DNA of 64,000 nucleotides from Flavivirga amylovorans (GCF_030540875.1 NZ_JAUOEM010000004.1:1-64000); one strand, 5' to 3'. Shown: positions 1 to 8,283, counted from the stretch's first letter. Notes: generated from the sequence alone by a model not told the origin. Translations and numbers: made by a program.

Positions 1-89
1 TGAAAATGGAAATTAGGAACCTTGCAATTGCAATAATTATAACTCATACTGGAGGTGATCCCAATATGATTTTTAAAAAAGAAACATAA
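1..89 (+). CDS. 3' end of an unidentified protein (partial)
   Basis: An open frame enters the window from the left (first whole codon at base 3) and stops with TAA at 87-89. The visible tail is about 28 residues and ends ...GGDPNMIFKKET. It carries a short hydrophobic stretch (AIAIII). I do not recognise the family and too little is present to assign one. It lies just before the hairpin at 88-118. Confidence 0.4.
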   Translation, partial: KMEIRNLAIAIIITHTGGDPNMIFKKET

Positions 90-118
90 AAAAAGTGGTC
101 AGAATTTCTTCCGACCAC
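88..118 (-). terminator. hairpin with T-run on the minus strand
   Basis: GTGGTC (95-100) pairs with GACCAC (113-118), and further pairs form inside the stem. The A-run at 88-94 is a T-run when read on the minus strand, so this looks like an intrinsic terminator for leftward transcription. The arms also resemble the TGGTCA core seen in the putative TetR operators downstream, so an operator role is an alternative. Confidence 0.4.
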
Positions 119-172
119 TACTACCTATTTAGGCAGCCTTTTTGCGTTTATAAAAATTTTAACATTTAAAAT

Positions 173-204
173 TTGGATTTACTAGACGAGTGGTCATATT
201 TTTG
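173..204 (+). promoter_or_regulatory. Bacteroidota-type promoter of the TetR gene with overlapping operator half
   Basis: A -33 TTG at 173-175 is separated by 21 bases from a -7 TATTTTTG (197-204), matching the TTG/TAnnTTTG consensus. The ATG lies at 222. The sequence GAGTGGTCATA directly overlaps the -7 element and resembles the GACTGGTCAACT repeats upstream of the RND gene, as expected for autoregulation by the TetR protein. Confidence 0.5.
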
Positions 205-221
205 TATCCAACTTTATTTAT

Positions 222-818
222 ATGCCGAAAACCATTAAACATGATGCCAAAGCAGATTTCCTTTTAGAAAAGGGAATAGAGATCCTGTGGAGTAAAGGGT
301 ATAATGGTACAAGTGTGAATGATATAGTAAAGGCTGCCGATGTTCCAAAAGGGTCTTTTTATTTTTATTTCGAATCTAAAGAAGATTTCGCAGTAAAAGC
401 TATAGAAAAGTATTTTAATGGACATTTTGCTTCTTCAAAAGTAATTTTAGAAGACAGATCTATAGATCCAATGAAACGCCTTTTGGATTTTTATGAATTT
501 AGAGCGAGTCTTTTAAAAGGTGAAATGGAATGTAAAATGGGGTGTATGGCATGTAACCTTGCTAGTGAAATGGCAGAGCATAATGAAAAGATAAGAACCG
601 CTATTCTTGTAAAGGAGCAAACGGTATTATCATTAATTACTAGTGTCATTCAAGAAGCTCAAGATTTAGGGAAAATTAAAAACACTATGACAGCTGAGGT
701 CATTGCTGCTTTTATTGAGGATGCTGGAAAAGGATCTATGATTAGTATGAAAGAAATGAAAAGCGCTGTACCTATTGACAATTTTATAACTATGGTTAAA
801 GAGGTACTCTTAAAATAA
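222..818 (+). CDS. TetR/AcrR family transcriptional regulator
   Basis: A 198-residue protein with a typical TetR N-terminal DNA-binding domain: the helix-turn-helix runs over about residues 10-55, including the family signature ADVPKGSFYFYFESKEDF. The C-terminal ligand-binding half contains CKMGCMACNLASEMA, a pattern shared with TetR proteins that have a GC-LL-N-like core. It is probably a repressor of the downstream RND export genes. The intergenic region between them (819-976) carries two identical 12-base motifs that are good operator candidates, and a related motif overlaps its own promoter. The ligand is unknown. The ATG at 222 fits a promoter -7 at 197-204. Confidence 0.9.
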   Translation: MPKTIKHDAKADFLLEKGIEILWSKGYNGTSVNDIVKAADVPKGSFYFYFESKEDFAVKAIEKYFNGHFASSKVILEDRSIDPMKRLLDFYEFRASLLKGEMECKMGCMACNLASEMAEHNEKIRTAILVKEQTVLSLITSVIQEAQDLGKIKNTMTAEVIAAFIEDAGKGSMISMKEMKSAVPIDNFITMVKEVLLK

Positions 819-840
819 TTTTTAAAAAACATTAATAGTC

Positions 841-962
841 GACTGGTCAACTATTAAAAATATTAACTATTTGTCCCTCTTATAGATATATAAATCGTCT
901 TTAATATAAAAGAATTAATTATTAACCACCGATCTGTTCAATTTATAATTGACTGGTCAACT
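841..962. promoter_or_regulatory. pair of putative TetR operators (GACTGGTCAACT x2)
   Basis: The same 12 bases, GACTGGTCAACT, occur at 841-852 and 951-962, exactly 110 bases apart, in the gap between the TetR gene and the RND transporter gene. Each contains the near-palindrome TTGACTGGTCAA or TCGACTGGTCAA. The second copy ends 14 bases before the RND start codon. A related sequence, GACGAGTGGTCA, precedes the regulator gene itself. Direct observation supports the repeats. Operator function is inferred. Confidence 0.55.
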
Positions 963-976
963 TTTAAAATCACTAT

Positions 977-3355
977 ATGAATACAATCAAAAAGGCAAAA
1001 GATGCCACCAATGCTTTTACGAGGAATTGGGCCAACTTCGTAATAAAATTTAAATGGCCAGTACTATTGGCTACGTTAATACTAGCCATAGGATTAGGGT
1101 CTCAAGGAAATATGGAATTTGATGGCGATTACCATGTTTTCTTCAGCAAATCGAACCCAGAACTAGAAGCCTTTGATGCTTTACAAGATAAGTATACCAA
1201 AGACGATAACGTCATTATTGTACTGTCTCCATCCAACGGTAACATATTCACTAAAGAAAACCTGACTGCTATAGAGGAATTAACCGCAGAATCCTGGAAT
1301 ACACCATATTCATCCAGAGTAGACGCAGTAACTAATTTCCAACATACAAGTGCAGTAGGAGACGATTTGTATGTAGATGATCTGTCTTATGAAACGGCTT
1401 TAAAAACAGAAGCAGAGATTCTGAAAATCAAAGAAAAAGCTTTAAAAGAACCTTTGCTGGTTAACAGAATTCTTAACGAAGCAGGTAGCGTTACTGCTAT
1501 AAATATAACCGTTAGGCTTCCGGGAGTAGATTTAAATGAAATTCCTGGAGAAGTAACCCCCTTTGTTAGAAATATGATTTCTGATTTTAAAGAAAAGCAC
1601 CCAAATTTCGAAGTACATACTTCTGGTTTAATACCAATGAATACCGCTTTCTTTGAATCTTCAATGAATGATATGGGTTTAACGATGATTATGTTAATCA
1701 TCGTTATAATAACAACATTTATACTAACCAGAAATATATGGAGTACTTTGGCAACTTTAATTATAGTTATATTTTCTATAATGAGTGCTATCGGATTTGT
1801 TGGATTAATGGGTATTAAACTAACACCACCCTCATCTGTATTTCCAACCATGATTCTTACGTTGGCCGTAGCAGATAGTATTCACATACTCGTTACCATG
1901 CTCCAAAAAATGCGTAAAGACGGGCTTAACAAAGTAGATGCCCTAAAAGAAGCCATACGATTAAACTTCATGCCCGTATTTATTACAAGCTTAACAACAG
2001 TCATAGGGTTTTTAACCATGAATTTTGGAGATGTTCCACCATTTTGGGATTTAGGTAATATCACAGCCTTTGGTATGGGAATGGCTTTCCTCTACTCTAC
2101 CACAACATTACCAGCATTAATGGCCATTTTACCAGTGAAGTCTAAAGTGAGAAAAGAAGAAATTAAAGCACATAATAATTGGTACACCAGCTTAGGAAAT
2201 TATGTAGTAAAACAACCCGTAAGGTTAACAATCATATCCTTTTTAGTTATTGGAGGGCTCACATATCTAGCTACCAAAAATACATTTAACGACGAGTTTA
2301 TAAATTATTTTGATGAAACTGTTGCATTTAGAACAGATACCGATTATATAAGAGACAACCTAACAGGTATTTATAATATAGAATACTCCATAGGAAGTGG
2401 CGAAAGTAGCGGTATCAACAATCCAGAATACCTTAAAAATTTAAATGCGTTTGAAGATTGGCTTAACGAACAACCTGAAGTTATACATGTTAATGCCTTT
2501 AGTGAAGTGGCCCGACGCGTAAACAGATCCATGCACGGGGACGACGAAAGTTTTTATCGCATTCCCGATAATAGAGATGAAGCAGCCCAATATTTATTGT
2601 TGTATGAACTCTCTTTGCCTTTTGGATTAGACTTAAACAATCAAATTAATGTCGATAAATCTGAAACAAGAGTCACTGTAACAGTGGATAACATTACCAG
2701 TGCCGATATGATTGCTTTTTCAAAAAAAGGGGAAGCTTGGTTAAGAAACAATACACCAAAACCGATGCATGCCATAGGCGTAAGTCCAACATTAATGTTT
2801 TCTAAATTAGGATTCAGGCAAGCAGACAGTATGTTTAAAGGAAACATTATTGCACTCATATTAATTTCTATAGTGTTGATGCTAGCATTAAAAAATTTCA
2901 AATTAGGCTTACTAAGTATCATCCCGAACGTCACTCCAGTGTTAGTTGGTTTTGGTATTTGGGCACTTTATAAAGCACAAATAAATACAGGAATGGTGAT
3001 TGTTTTTGGGATGACATTAGGAATTATAGTAGACGACACTGTACACTTTATGAGTAAGTTTTTAAGAGCCAGACGCGAGTTAGGTTACGATGCCAAACAA
3101 GCTGTAGTGTATGCTTTTGAAACAGTTGGTAAAGCACTTGTAACTACAACCATTGTGTTATTGGCTGGTTTTGCCGTACTCTCTACATCGTCATTCGCCT
3201 TAAACAGTTATATGGCTAGAATAACAGTCATCATCATTTTGGCAGCACTCATAATAGATTTCATCTTACTGCCATCATTACTCATACTTACAAGTAAAAA
3301 AGAAGCAGTCTCAGCACAAAATATAAGAGAATCACAAATAGCATTCGATAAATAA
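977..3355 (+). CDS. RND/MMPL-family exporter
   Basis: A 792-residue membrane protein of the RND superfamily, MMPL/HpnN-like branch. It has an N-terminal membrane segment (about residues 25-45), a periplasmic loop, a first bundle of membrane helices (about 230-390), a second large periplasmic loop and a second bundle (about 620-770). The second half contains the charged motif GIIVDDTVHFMSKFLRARRE, typical of the proton-relay helix and following loop. Such proteins export lipids or hydrophobic compounds using the proton gradient. It is followed after 24 bases by a LolA-like protein and then by an outer-membrane barrel. Together they look like an export path from inner to outer membrane, placed under the TetR protein upstream. 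The substrate is not evident. Confidence 0.88.
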   Translation: MNTIKKAKDATNAFTRNWANFVIKFKWPVLLATLILAIGLGSQGNMEFDGDYHVFFSKSNPELEAFDALQDKYTKDDNVIIVLSPSNGNIFTKENLTAIEELTAESWNTPYSSRVDAVTNFQHTSAVGDDLYVDDLSYETALKTEAEILKIKEKALKEPLLVNRILNEAGSVTAINITVRLPGVDLNEIPGEVTPFVRNMISDFKEKHPNFEVHTSGLIPMNTAFFESSMNDMGLTMIMLIIVIITTFILTRNIWSTLATLIIVIFSIMSAIGFVGLMGIKLTPPSSVFPTMILTLAVADSIHILVTMLQKMRKDGLNKVDALKEAIRLNFMPVFITSLTTVIGFLTMNFGDVPPFWDLGNITAFGMGMAFLYSTTTLPALMAILPVKSKVRKEEIKAHNNWYTSLGNYVVKQPVRLTIISFLVIGGLTYLATKNTFNDEFINYFDETVAFRTDTDYIRDNLTGIYNIEYSIGSGESSGINNPEYLKNLNAFEDWLNEQPEVIHVNAFSEVARRVNRSMHGDDESFYRIPDNRDEAAQYLLLYELSLPFGLDLNNQINVDKSETRVTVTVDNITSADMIAFSKKGEAWLRNNTPKPMHAIGVSPTLMFSKLGFRQADSMFKGNIIALILISIVLMLALKNFKLGLLSIIPNVTPVLVGFGIWALYKAQINTGMVIVFGMTLGIIVDDTVHFMSKFLRARRELGYDAKQAVVYAFETVGKALVTTTIVLLAGFAVLSTSSFALNSYMARITVIIILAALIIDFILLPSLLILTSKKEAVSAQNIRESQIAFDK

Positions 3356-3379
3356 ATTAATAATATCAAATAGAAAAAA

Positions 3380-4144
3380 ATGAAAAGAATAGTTTTTATA
3401 CTAACCGTATTAATCACTTTAGGAATACAAGCACAAACACCAGAGGAGCGCGGATTACAAATTGCTAAAGCAGCAGAACAAGCAGATTTAGGGTTTAATA
3501 GCTCTACAGTGAATTTAAAAATGACCCTTAAAAATAAAAACGGTCAAACCAGTGAACGATCGCTTACAACAAAAACATTGGAGCTTACCGAAGATGGTGA
3601 TAAATCCCTTATCGTTTTTAATAGCCCAAAAGATGTTAAGGGCACTTCCACATTAACATTTACTCATAAAGTTGGAGCAGATGACCAATGGTTATTTTTG
3701 CCATCCATTAAGCGTGTAAAAAGAATTTCATCCAATAATAAATCTGGGCCCTTTGTAGGTAGTGAATTTGCATACGAAGATTTATCATCTCAAGAAGTTG
3801 AAAAATATACATACAAGTTTATTGAAGAAAAGGGAAGCCTTATCGTAGTTGAGCAAGATCCTGTAGATCCTAAATCTGGATATACAAGGCGTTTAGTAAC
3901 ATATAACAAAGACAAAGGCTATCGTTTTGAAAAAGTGGAGTTCTACGACAGAAAAAATGCCTTACTAAAAACATTAGTATATAGCGATTACAAAATTTAT
4001 AAGAACAAATTTTGGAGAGCAGGTACCTTTATTATGAAAAACCACCAAAGTAATAAAGAAACCATATTAAAATTTAGCGACTATAATTTTGACGTCAGTT
4101 TATCTGAAGAAGATTTTACGCAAGTCGCATTAAAAAGATCTTAA
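3380..4144 (+). CDS. LolA-like outer membrane lipoprotein-sorting protein
   Basis: A 254-residue secreted protein with a signal peptide (residues 1-18, cleavage after QAQ). It belongs to the LolA-fold family often annotated as outer membrane lipoprotein-sorting protein; characteristic stretches are DDQWLFLPSIKRVKRI and GPFVGSEFAYEDL. In known families these unclosed barrels carry a lipid through the periplasm. Encoded 24 bases after the RND exporter and ahead of an outer-membrane barrel, it probably shuttles the exported hydrophobic cargo. A role in true lipoprotein sorting is less likely because a dedicated housekeeping LolA would be elsewhere. Confidence 0.85.
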   Translation: MKRIVFILTVLITLGIQAQTPEERGLQIAKAAEQADLGFNSSTVNLKMTLKNKNGQTSERSLTTKTLELTEDGDKSLIVFNSPKDVKGTSTLTFTHKVGADDQWLFLPSIKRVKRISSNNKSGPFVGSEFAYEDLSSQEVEKYTYKFIEEKGSLIVVEQDPVDPKSGYTRRLVTYNKDKGYRFEKVEFYDRKNALLKTLVYSDYKIYKNKFWRAGTFIMKNHQSNKETILKFSDYNFDVSLSEEDFTQVALKRS

Positions 4145-4289
4145 CGTTAGACTAACTCGAGTGAAGCAATGCCATAGGCTGGAATTATCTTAATTGTCCT
4201 AAGTTTTTTGATTGATTTGATTGATAGCCCGGATTAATGATAGCCTTTTGGTGTTGCTTTTTTAATGTGAGTTCAATGTAATTATCTCA

Positions 4290-4385
4290 AAAAAGGAGAG
4301 TGGTGTCATTCCGAACGAAGAATGAGGAGGAATCTCATCCTTCTGGGATTTCTCGTCGCTCATACTTCGCTTTGTCGAAATGACA
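4290..4385. repeat. dispersed GTCATTC-type intergenic repeat
   Basis: The gap 4145-4455 contains an imperfect inverted element that begins near GTGTCATTCCGAACGAAGAATGAG and ends CTTTGTCGAAATGACA. Related elements (GTCATTC..GAATCT and its complement) are found near 5695, 35810, 37220, 46181, 48625 and 56958. I see no other feature in this gap apart from the likely promoter region just ahead of 4456. Confidence 0.55.
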
Positions 4386-4455
4386 AATAACTAATAATTA
4401 TAGACTTATTTTTTTGAAAAAATTACACCAAACCTAAGTTTTTTAATAAAACACA

Positions 4456-5667
4456 ATGAACCAAAAAATAATATTTAATAGCATTAGTTTCATTCTTTTT
4501 TTGAGTATACAAGTAGTGCCTGCTCAAAATGAAGACAAGAAAATAAATCAGGATTTCGAGCTGGAAGTTGAAGCCGAATACAGATATTTTTATGACGATG
4601 CCGCATTTAACGAGCAAAAGGGACACTTTCCTTCCATAGCCTTTACCCCAGAATATTCATTAGATTGGAATAAAGGCTACGAGCAGTTTAATTTTACAGG
4701 TTTTTTTAGATTGGATGTGGACGATGAACGGACCCATTGGGATATAAGAGAACTGTATTATCAAAAAGCAAAAAAAAGCTGGGAACTAAGCATAGGACTT
4801 AAAAAAATATATTGGGGTGTCGCCGAGAGTAATCATTTGGTAGACATTATAAACCAAACAGATGCCGTGGAGTCTTTTGATGGTGAAGATAAATTAGGAC
4901 AACCCATGGTACAATTTACCTATACAACCAATAAACTGGGGAGTTTCGATTTCTTTTATTTGCCCTATCACAGAAAACGAACATTCTCGGGAGCCAAAGG
5001 ACGCTTAAGGTTTCCAGTAGTTATAGATAAAGATGATCTTCAATATGAAAGCAGTGCCGAAGCATGGCGCCAAGATTTGGCCTTTAGGTGGAAGCATTAT
5101 TTTGGAGCTTTCGATGTGGGACTGACGCATTTTTATGGAAACGGAAGAGAACCCCTATTTTCATTCGATCAACAAGGGAACATCAACGCATTTTACCCCG
5201 TAATTAATCAAACAGGATTAGATTTACAGATTACACACAATGCCTTTTTATGGAAACTGGAATCCATTTACAGAAGTGCTAAAGCACAAGATTTCTTTGC
5301 GATGGTAGCAGGTTTGGAGTTTACCTTTAGCAATATTGATGGTAACGGATTAGACATTGGTTTACTAGGTGAATATCTTTATGATGAACGCGATGAATTA
5401 GCCTTAAACGCCTTGCAGAATGATGTGTTTTTTGGAAGCCGAATCGCTTTTAACGATACCCAAGATACCTCAATTTTAATCGGAGGGATTTCAGATTTAG
5501 AATCGAGCAGCAAGATCTTTAGTATAGAAGCCTCCAGACGTTTTGGAAGCAGTTGGACAGCAGAAATAGAAGCCAGAATGTTTAGTTCTATAGATACCAA
5601 TGAATTTATACTATCTAATTTTCAAGAAGACAGCTTTTTAAGATTTAGTTTATCTAAGTTTTTTTGA
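4456..5667 (+). CDS. outer membrane beta-barrel protein (DUF1302/porin-like)
   Basis: A 403-residue protein with a signal peptide (about residues 1-23) followed by alternating polar and aromatic strands and a C-terminal phenylalanine (ending SKFF), the usual mark of an outer-membrane barrel. Motifs such as FRLDVDDERTHWDIRELYYQ and GLKKIYWGVAESNHLVD recall DUF1302/alginate-export-like porins, which partner RND and LolA-like genes in other bacteria. It is the third gene of the export module, but it is separated from the LolA-like gene by 311 bases with a repeat, so it may have its own promoter. A terminator hairpin follows at 5979-6007. Confidence 0.75.
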   Translation: MNQKIIFNSISFILFLSIQVVPAQNEDKKINQDFELEVEAEYRYFYDDAAFNEQKGHFPSIAFTPEYSLDWNKGYEQFNFTGFFRLDVDDERTHWDIRELYYQKAKKSWELSIGLKKIYWGVAESNHLVDIINQTDAVESFDGEDKLGQPMVQFTYTTNKLGSFDFFYLPYHRKRTFSGAKGRLRFPVVIDKDDLQYESSAEAWRQDLAFRWKHYFGAFDVGLTHFYGNGREPLFSFDQQGNINAFYPVINQTGLDLQITHNAFLWKLESIYRSAKAQDFFAMVAGLEFTFSNIDGNGLDIGLLGEYLYDERDELALNALQNDVFFGSRIAFNDTQDTSILIGGISDLESSSKIFSIEASRRFGSSWTAEIEARMFSSIDTNEFILSNFQEDSFLRFSLSKFF

Positions 5668-5689
5668 TAGAAGAGACTAAAAAGTATAA

Positions 5690-5945
5690 TTTGGATGTCA
5701 TTGCGAAGGAGGTACGACTGTGGCAATCTGTTTAATTTAAAAGATTCTCACACTTCAACTGTACTCAGTACTCAGTACAGGCTATAGCGAACCTGCCGTA
5801 GGCAGAGAATCTCCAAATAACAATATGTCATCCAGAATAATAAACAACCAAAGCGTCTAAAATTACTTTGCCCAATTAGGCATAACAATAATTAGGTGAG
5901 AGACTCCCTGCCTGCGGCAGGCAGGTTCGCTGTAATCTGAATGAC
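5690..5945. repeat. composite of dispersed GTCATTG/GTCATCC repeats
   Basis: The gap 5668-6008 is filled by two or three related short elements: ATGTCATTGCGAAGGAGG near 5695, an internal tandem CAGTACT run near 5762-5778, and the palindrome CTGCCTGCGGCAGGCAG near 5908-5924 followed by a TGAATGACA end. They belong to the same dispersed family as the element at 4290. No coding capacity was seen. Confidence 0.5.
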
Positions 5946-5978
5946 ATTGCTTCCCTTCTTTCATAAAAAAAGAGCCAA

Positions 5979-6007
5979 AAACATCTCAAACCGAGATGTT
6001 TTTTTGC
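5979..6007 (+). terminator. intrinsic terminator
   Basis: AACATCTC (about 5980-5987) pairs with GAGATGTT (5993-6000) and is followed by a T-run. The flanking A-run upstream makes it plausible on the minus strand also. It would end the transcript of the outer-membrane barrel gene and shield it from the leftward ORF at 6009-6341. Confidence 0.7.
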
Positions 6008-6008
6008 T

Positions 6009-6341
6009 CTAACTATCAACACATTCTAAGTAATTATTTTTAATACACTGTTCTATGTTTTCAATAATCATAATAGCTGGAATAAGTGATCTGTTATTAA
6101 AAAAATCTTTAGGGAATAATGCAAAAAACGCATCAAATTCTTTATTTAATAACAAATTTGTACCAGTATCGTAGCCCTCGTCGGCATGAATAATGCCAAT
6201 AACCCTTAACCCCGTTTTACAATGTTTTTTAACAGCATGGTTTAGCTCAGACTTATCCAGTAATACCATTAATACGGCTATAATAGCATAATGTGGTAGT
6301 ATAAAACTATCGGGTAATGCATAGCGGTCTCCTTTTTTCAT
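6009..6341 (-). CDS. small hypothetical protein of a duplicated module
   Basis: A 110-residue ORF with no recognised family. It has a hydrophobic stretch (HYAIIAVLMVLL, about residues 17-28) and a central GIIHADEGYDTGTNLLLNKEF. A near copy lies at 21066-21397 but is frameshifted there, so two copies of the same segment exist 15 kb apart in the same orientation. The ORF is part of a repeated segment of about 0.6 kb (6010 to about 6634) that also contains the putative structured RNA at 6437-6503. Sequence conservation between the copies suggests that the reading frame was real, but function is unknown. Confidence 0.5.
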   Translation of the reverse strand: MKKGDRYALPDSFILPHYAIIAVLMVLLDKSELNHAVKKHCKTGLRVIGIIHADEGYDTGTNLLLNKEFDAFFALFPKDFFNNRSLIPAIMIIENIEQCIKNNYLECVDS

Positions 6342-6634
6342 AACATGTTATGTTGTTAGTTAATAACATTTTAAGTTTAGTTCCTTAAAAAGGAGATATC
6401 ATCTCATCAAAGCCTTAAATGTGTGGAAACAAAAAAGACGTGGAACTCAACTTATCTAAACTGAGGTACTGGTATACCTAGCACCGATAAGAGAGCCCAC
6501 GCCCGGGTACCTTTAGATTTGTTTTAAATAAAAACACACATAAGAATGATTATGATTATGTTGAAAAGAGGGGGTTCGGGGGAGACTAATAACTCATAAA
6601 ATTGTTATTAAGTTTGAGGGAATAAAAAAGAACG
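6010..6634. repeat. duplicated 0.6-kb module, copy 1
   Basis: The sequence from ACTATCAACACATTC (6010) to AAAAGAACG (about 6626-6634) matches 21066 to about 21684 in the same orientation, with scattered substitutions and small indels. Similarity stops at AAAAGAACG, exactly in the left arm of the perfect inverted repeat ahead of the IS110 recombinase. Copy 2 therefore behaves like an empty version of the locus. The module holds the 110-residue ORF on the minus strand and a conserved hairpin region on the other side. Confidence 0.75.
6437..6503 (+). ncRNA. putative structured RNA in duplicated module
   Basis: GACGTGG (6437-6443) pairs with CCACGCC (6497-6503), apart from one A.C mismatch. Inside it CTTATC (6451-6456) pairs with GATAAG (6486-6491), enclosing the segment GAGGTACTGGTATACC, which is identical in the second copy at 21491-21557. 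In that copy the outer and inner stems are still formed although bases differ, including one C:G to T:A compensated change. Strand is not determined. It could be an RNA gene, a cis-element of the small ORF, or part of an IS end. Confidence 0.4.
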
Positions 6635-6784
6635 GAGTGAACTTGCACGCCTGTTAGTAAACAAGAACTATCTCACGTATTAGTCTCCGTTCTTTTCAAT
6701 CGGTTACAAAGGACCAAATAGAATTTTAGAGTTTACCTATTAAAGGTTTTAGTCAAGGTAACCATTAACTTAAAACATAAAACT
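6626..6784 (+). ncRNA. candidate IS110 bridge RNA region
   Basis: A perfect 12-base inverted repeat, AAAAGAACGGAG (6626-6637) and CTCCGTTCTTTT (6685-6696), encloses a 47-base loop directly upstream of the IS110 recombinase. The non-coding end of IS110-group elements is known to encode the bridge RNA that specifies donor and target. Here the unique sequence begins where similarity to the empty copy at 21.7 kb stops, leaving about 150-160 bases before the ATG at 6785, a fitting size. Guide loops could not be matched because the element ends are not defined. Confidence 0.4.
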
Positions 6785-7780
6785 ATGAAAATTAAAGAGA
6801 CCGTAGGAATCGACATCAGTAAATTGACTTTAGATGTAAGAATTCATAGCAGCCAGGTGTTCGACGTTTTTGAAAACACATTGAAAGGTTATGGAAAAAT
6901 GTTGAAATGGGTGAGAAAGAACACTCGTTATTTGAACTCGGAAACGATATTTGTTTTCGAACATACAGGCCTGTATTCATATGGACTGTCTGTGTTTTTG
7001 TCTAAACATAATATCCCCTTTGCAGTGGTTTCTGGACTGGAAATAAAAAAGTCTTTGGGAATAGTTCGGGGAAAGAACGATAAAATAGATGCTACTAAAA
7101 TAGCCTTATATGCTTATAGGCTAAGAGATGAAATTACTCTGTTCCAAATGCCCACTAATGCAATTAATAAATTGAAACGACTACTTTCACTTCGTGAGCG
7201 AATGGTAAAACACCGTGCAGGTTATAAAAATTCTTTGGGAGAATATCAGAGACTATTTTGCAGAGTTGAAAACAGAAGCTTCTTTCAATCCCATAAGAAG
7301 TTGATCCGATATTTGTCAATTGAGATTAAATCAATAGAAGATCAAATGAAGGAAATCATTGATAGTAGCTCTAAATTGAAAGCGCATTACAGTCTCATAA
7401 CTAGTATTAGGGGTATAGGGCCACAAACAGCTTTATTTTTAATCGTTTATACCAATGGCTTTACAAAGTTTAAAAACGCTCGGAAATTTGCTTCTTATTG
7501 CGGAATAGCTCCATTTCCATATTCTTCAGGAACTAGTATTCGAAGGAGAACTAGGGTAAGTCACTATGCCAATAAAAAGATAAAGAGTTTACTAGATATG
7601 TGTGCTAAAACAGCCATCCAATATAATATTGAAATGAAATTATATTATGAGCAGAAAGTAGAAGAAGGGAAAAATAGAAGGAGTACAATAAATGTCATAA
7701 GAAACAAATTATTGGCTAGGGTTTTTGCAGTAGTACAAAGAGGAACTCCTTATATAGATATTAAAAAATATGCTGCTTGA
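6785..7780 (+). mobile_element. IS110-family recombinase (transposase)
   Basis: A 331-residue DEDD recombinase. The RuvC-like N-terminal domain shows VGIDISK with Asp10, FEHTGLYS with Glu59 and KNDKIDA with Asp99 and Asp102, the expected catalytic set. The C-terminal Transposase_20-type domain contains ITSIRGIGPQTALFL and FASYCGIAPFPYSSGTS, with the conserved serine region. IS110 elements lack classical inverted repeats and use an RNA-guided mechanism, so the ends cannot be read simply. The frame is intact, so the element may be active. The left end is probably near 6626-6634, judged by comparison with the copy at 21.7 kb. The right end lies somewhere after 7780. Confidence 0.9.
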
Positions 7781-7993
7781 AAGAAATCAATAAATTTATC
7801 GGTAAAAACTTGTTTTAACCATAGAATACGTGAGCCAATCTACTTATCATCTCGTTGCAAAAATTACCAGTTTTCAGTTCAGAGACTCAAAGCGACAGCT
7901 TCAAATATTTTCTATACGAAGAATCGCAAAATTATTAAAAAGCTAATATACAAAAAAATGACCAAAACGTCATTGTTGTTGAAAAAATATGTT

Positions 7994-8009
7994 ATGACCT
8001 TGGTGTCAT
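7994..8009. promoter_or_regulatory. inverted repeat at the start of the HTH gene
   Basis: ATGAC (7994-7998) and GTCAT (8005-8009) form an inverted repeat that overlaps the start codon at 8008. Binding of the small Xre-type protein to its own start region would give simple autorepression. The same GTCATG precedes the start of the next HTH gene at 8284. This is an inference from position only. The rest of the gap 7781-8007 shows nothing recognisable. Confidence 0.3.
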
Positions 8010-8223
8010 GGAAAATACTTCTAAAGAATTAGCTTTATCTCTACTTGCAAAAAGAGTAAAAGAATTACGTCATAAAAAAGGCGTAAGTCAACAAAATGCT
8101 TATAATGATACCGGAATACACTTTGCAAGAATAGAACAAGGTAAAAGGGATGTTAGCTATTTTACTTTAGTTAAAATCTGTAATTATTTCAAAATAACCT
8201 TAACTGATTTTTTTGATTTTTAA
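8008..8223 (+). CDS. small Xre-family HTH protein
   Basis: A 71-residue single-domain helix-turn-helix protein (HTH_3 type). The core is LAKRVKELRHKKGVSQQNAYNDTG followed by FARIEQGKRDVSYFTLVKICNYF and the common C-terminal LTDFFDF. It is probably a DNA-binding repressor or part of a small regulatory pair with the similar gene 60 bases downstream. The size resembles restriction controller proteins, but the type I operon begins 1.3 kb away behind its own promoter and other units, so that role is only a possibility. Confidence 0.8.
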   Translation: MENTSKELALSLLAKRVKELRHKKGVSQQNAYNDTGIHFARIEQGKRDVSYFTLVKICNYFKITLTDFFDF

Positions 8224-8283
8224 TACCAAAAGCAAAAAATTCTTGCCTATTACTTCTATATTTTAACTAAGAATTTTATTGTC

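Noticed and set aside
88-118. Strong terminator of the partial gene at the left edge
   Set aside because: There is no T-run on the plus-strand side, so it is called only for the minus strand and may be an operator.
5762-5778. Short tandem CAGTACT run, looked like the start of a CRISPR-like or satellite array
   Set aside because: Only two to three units with no spacers. It is part of the dispersed repeat composite. No CRISPR array or cas gene was seen in the window.
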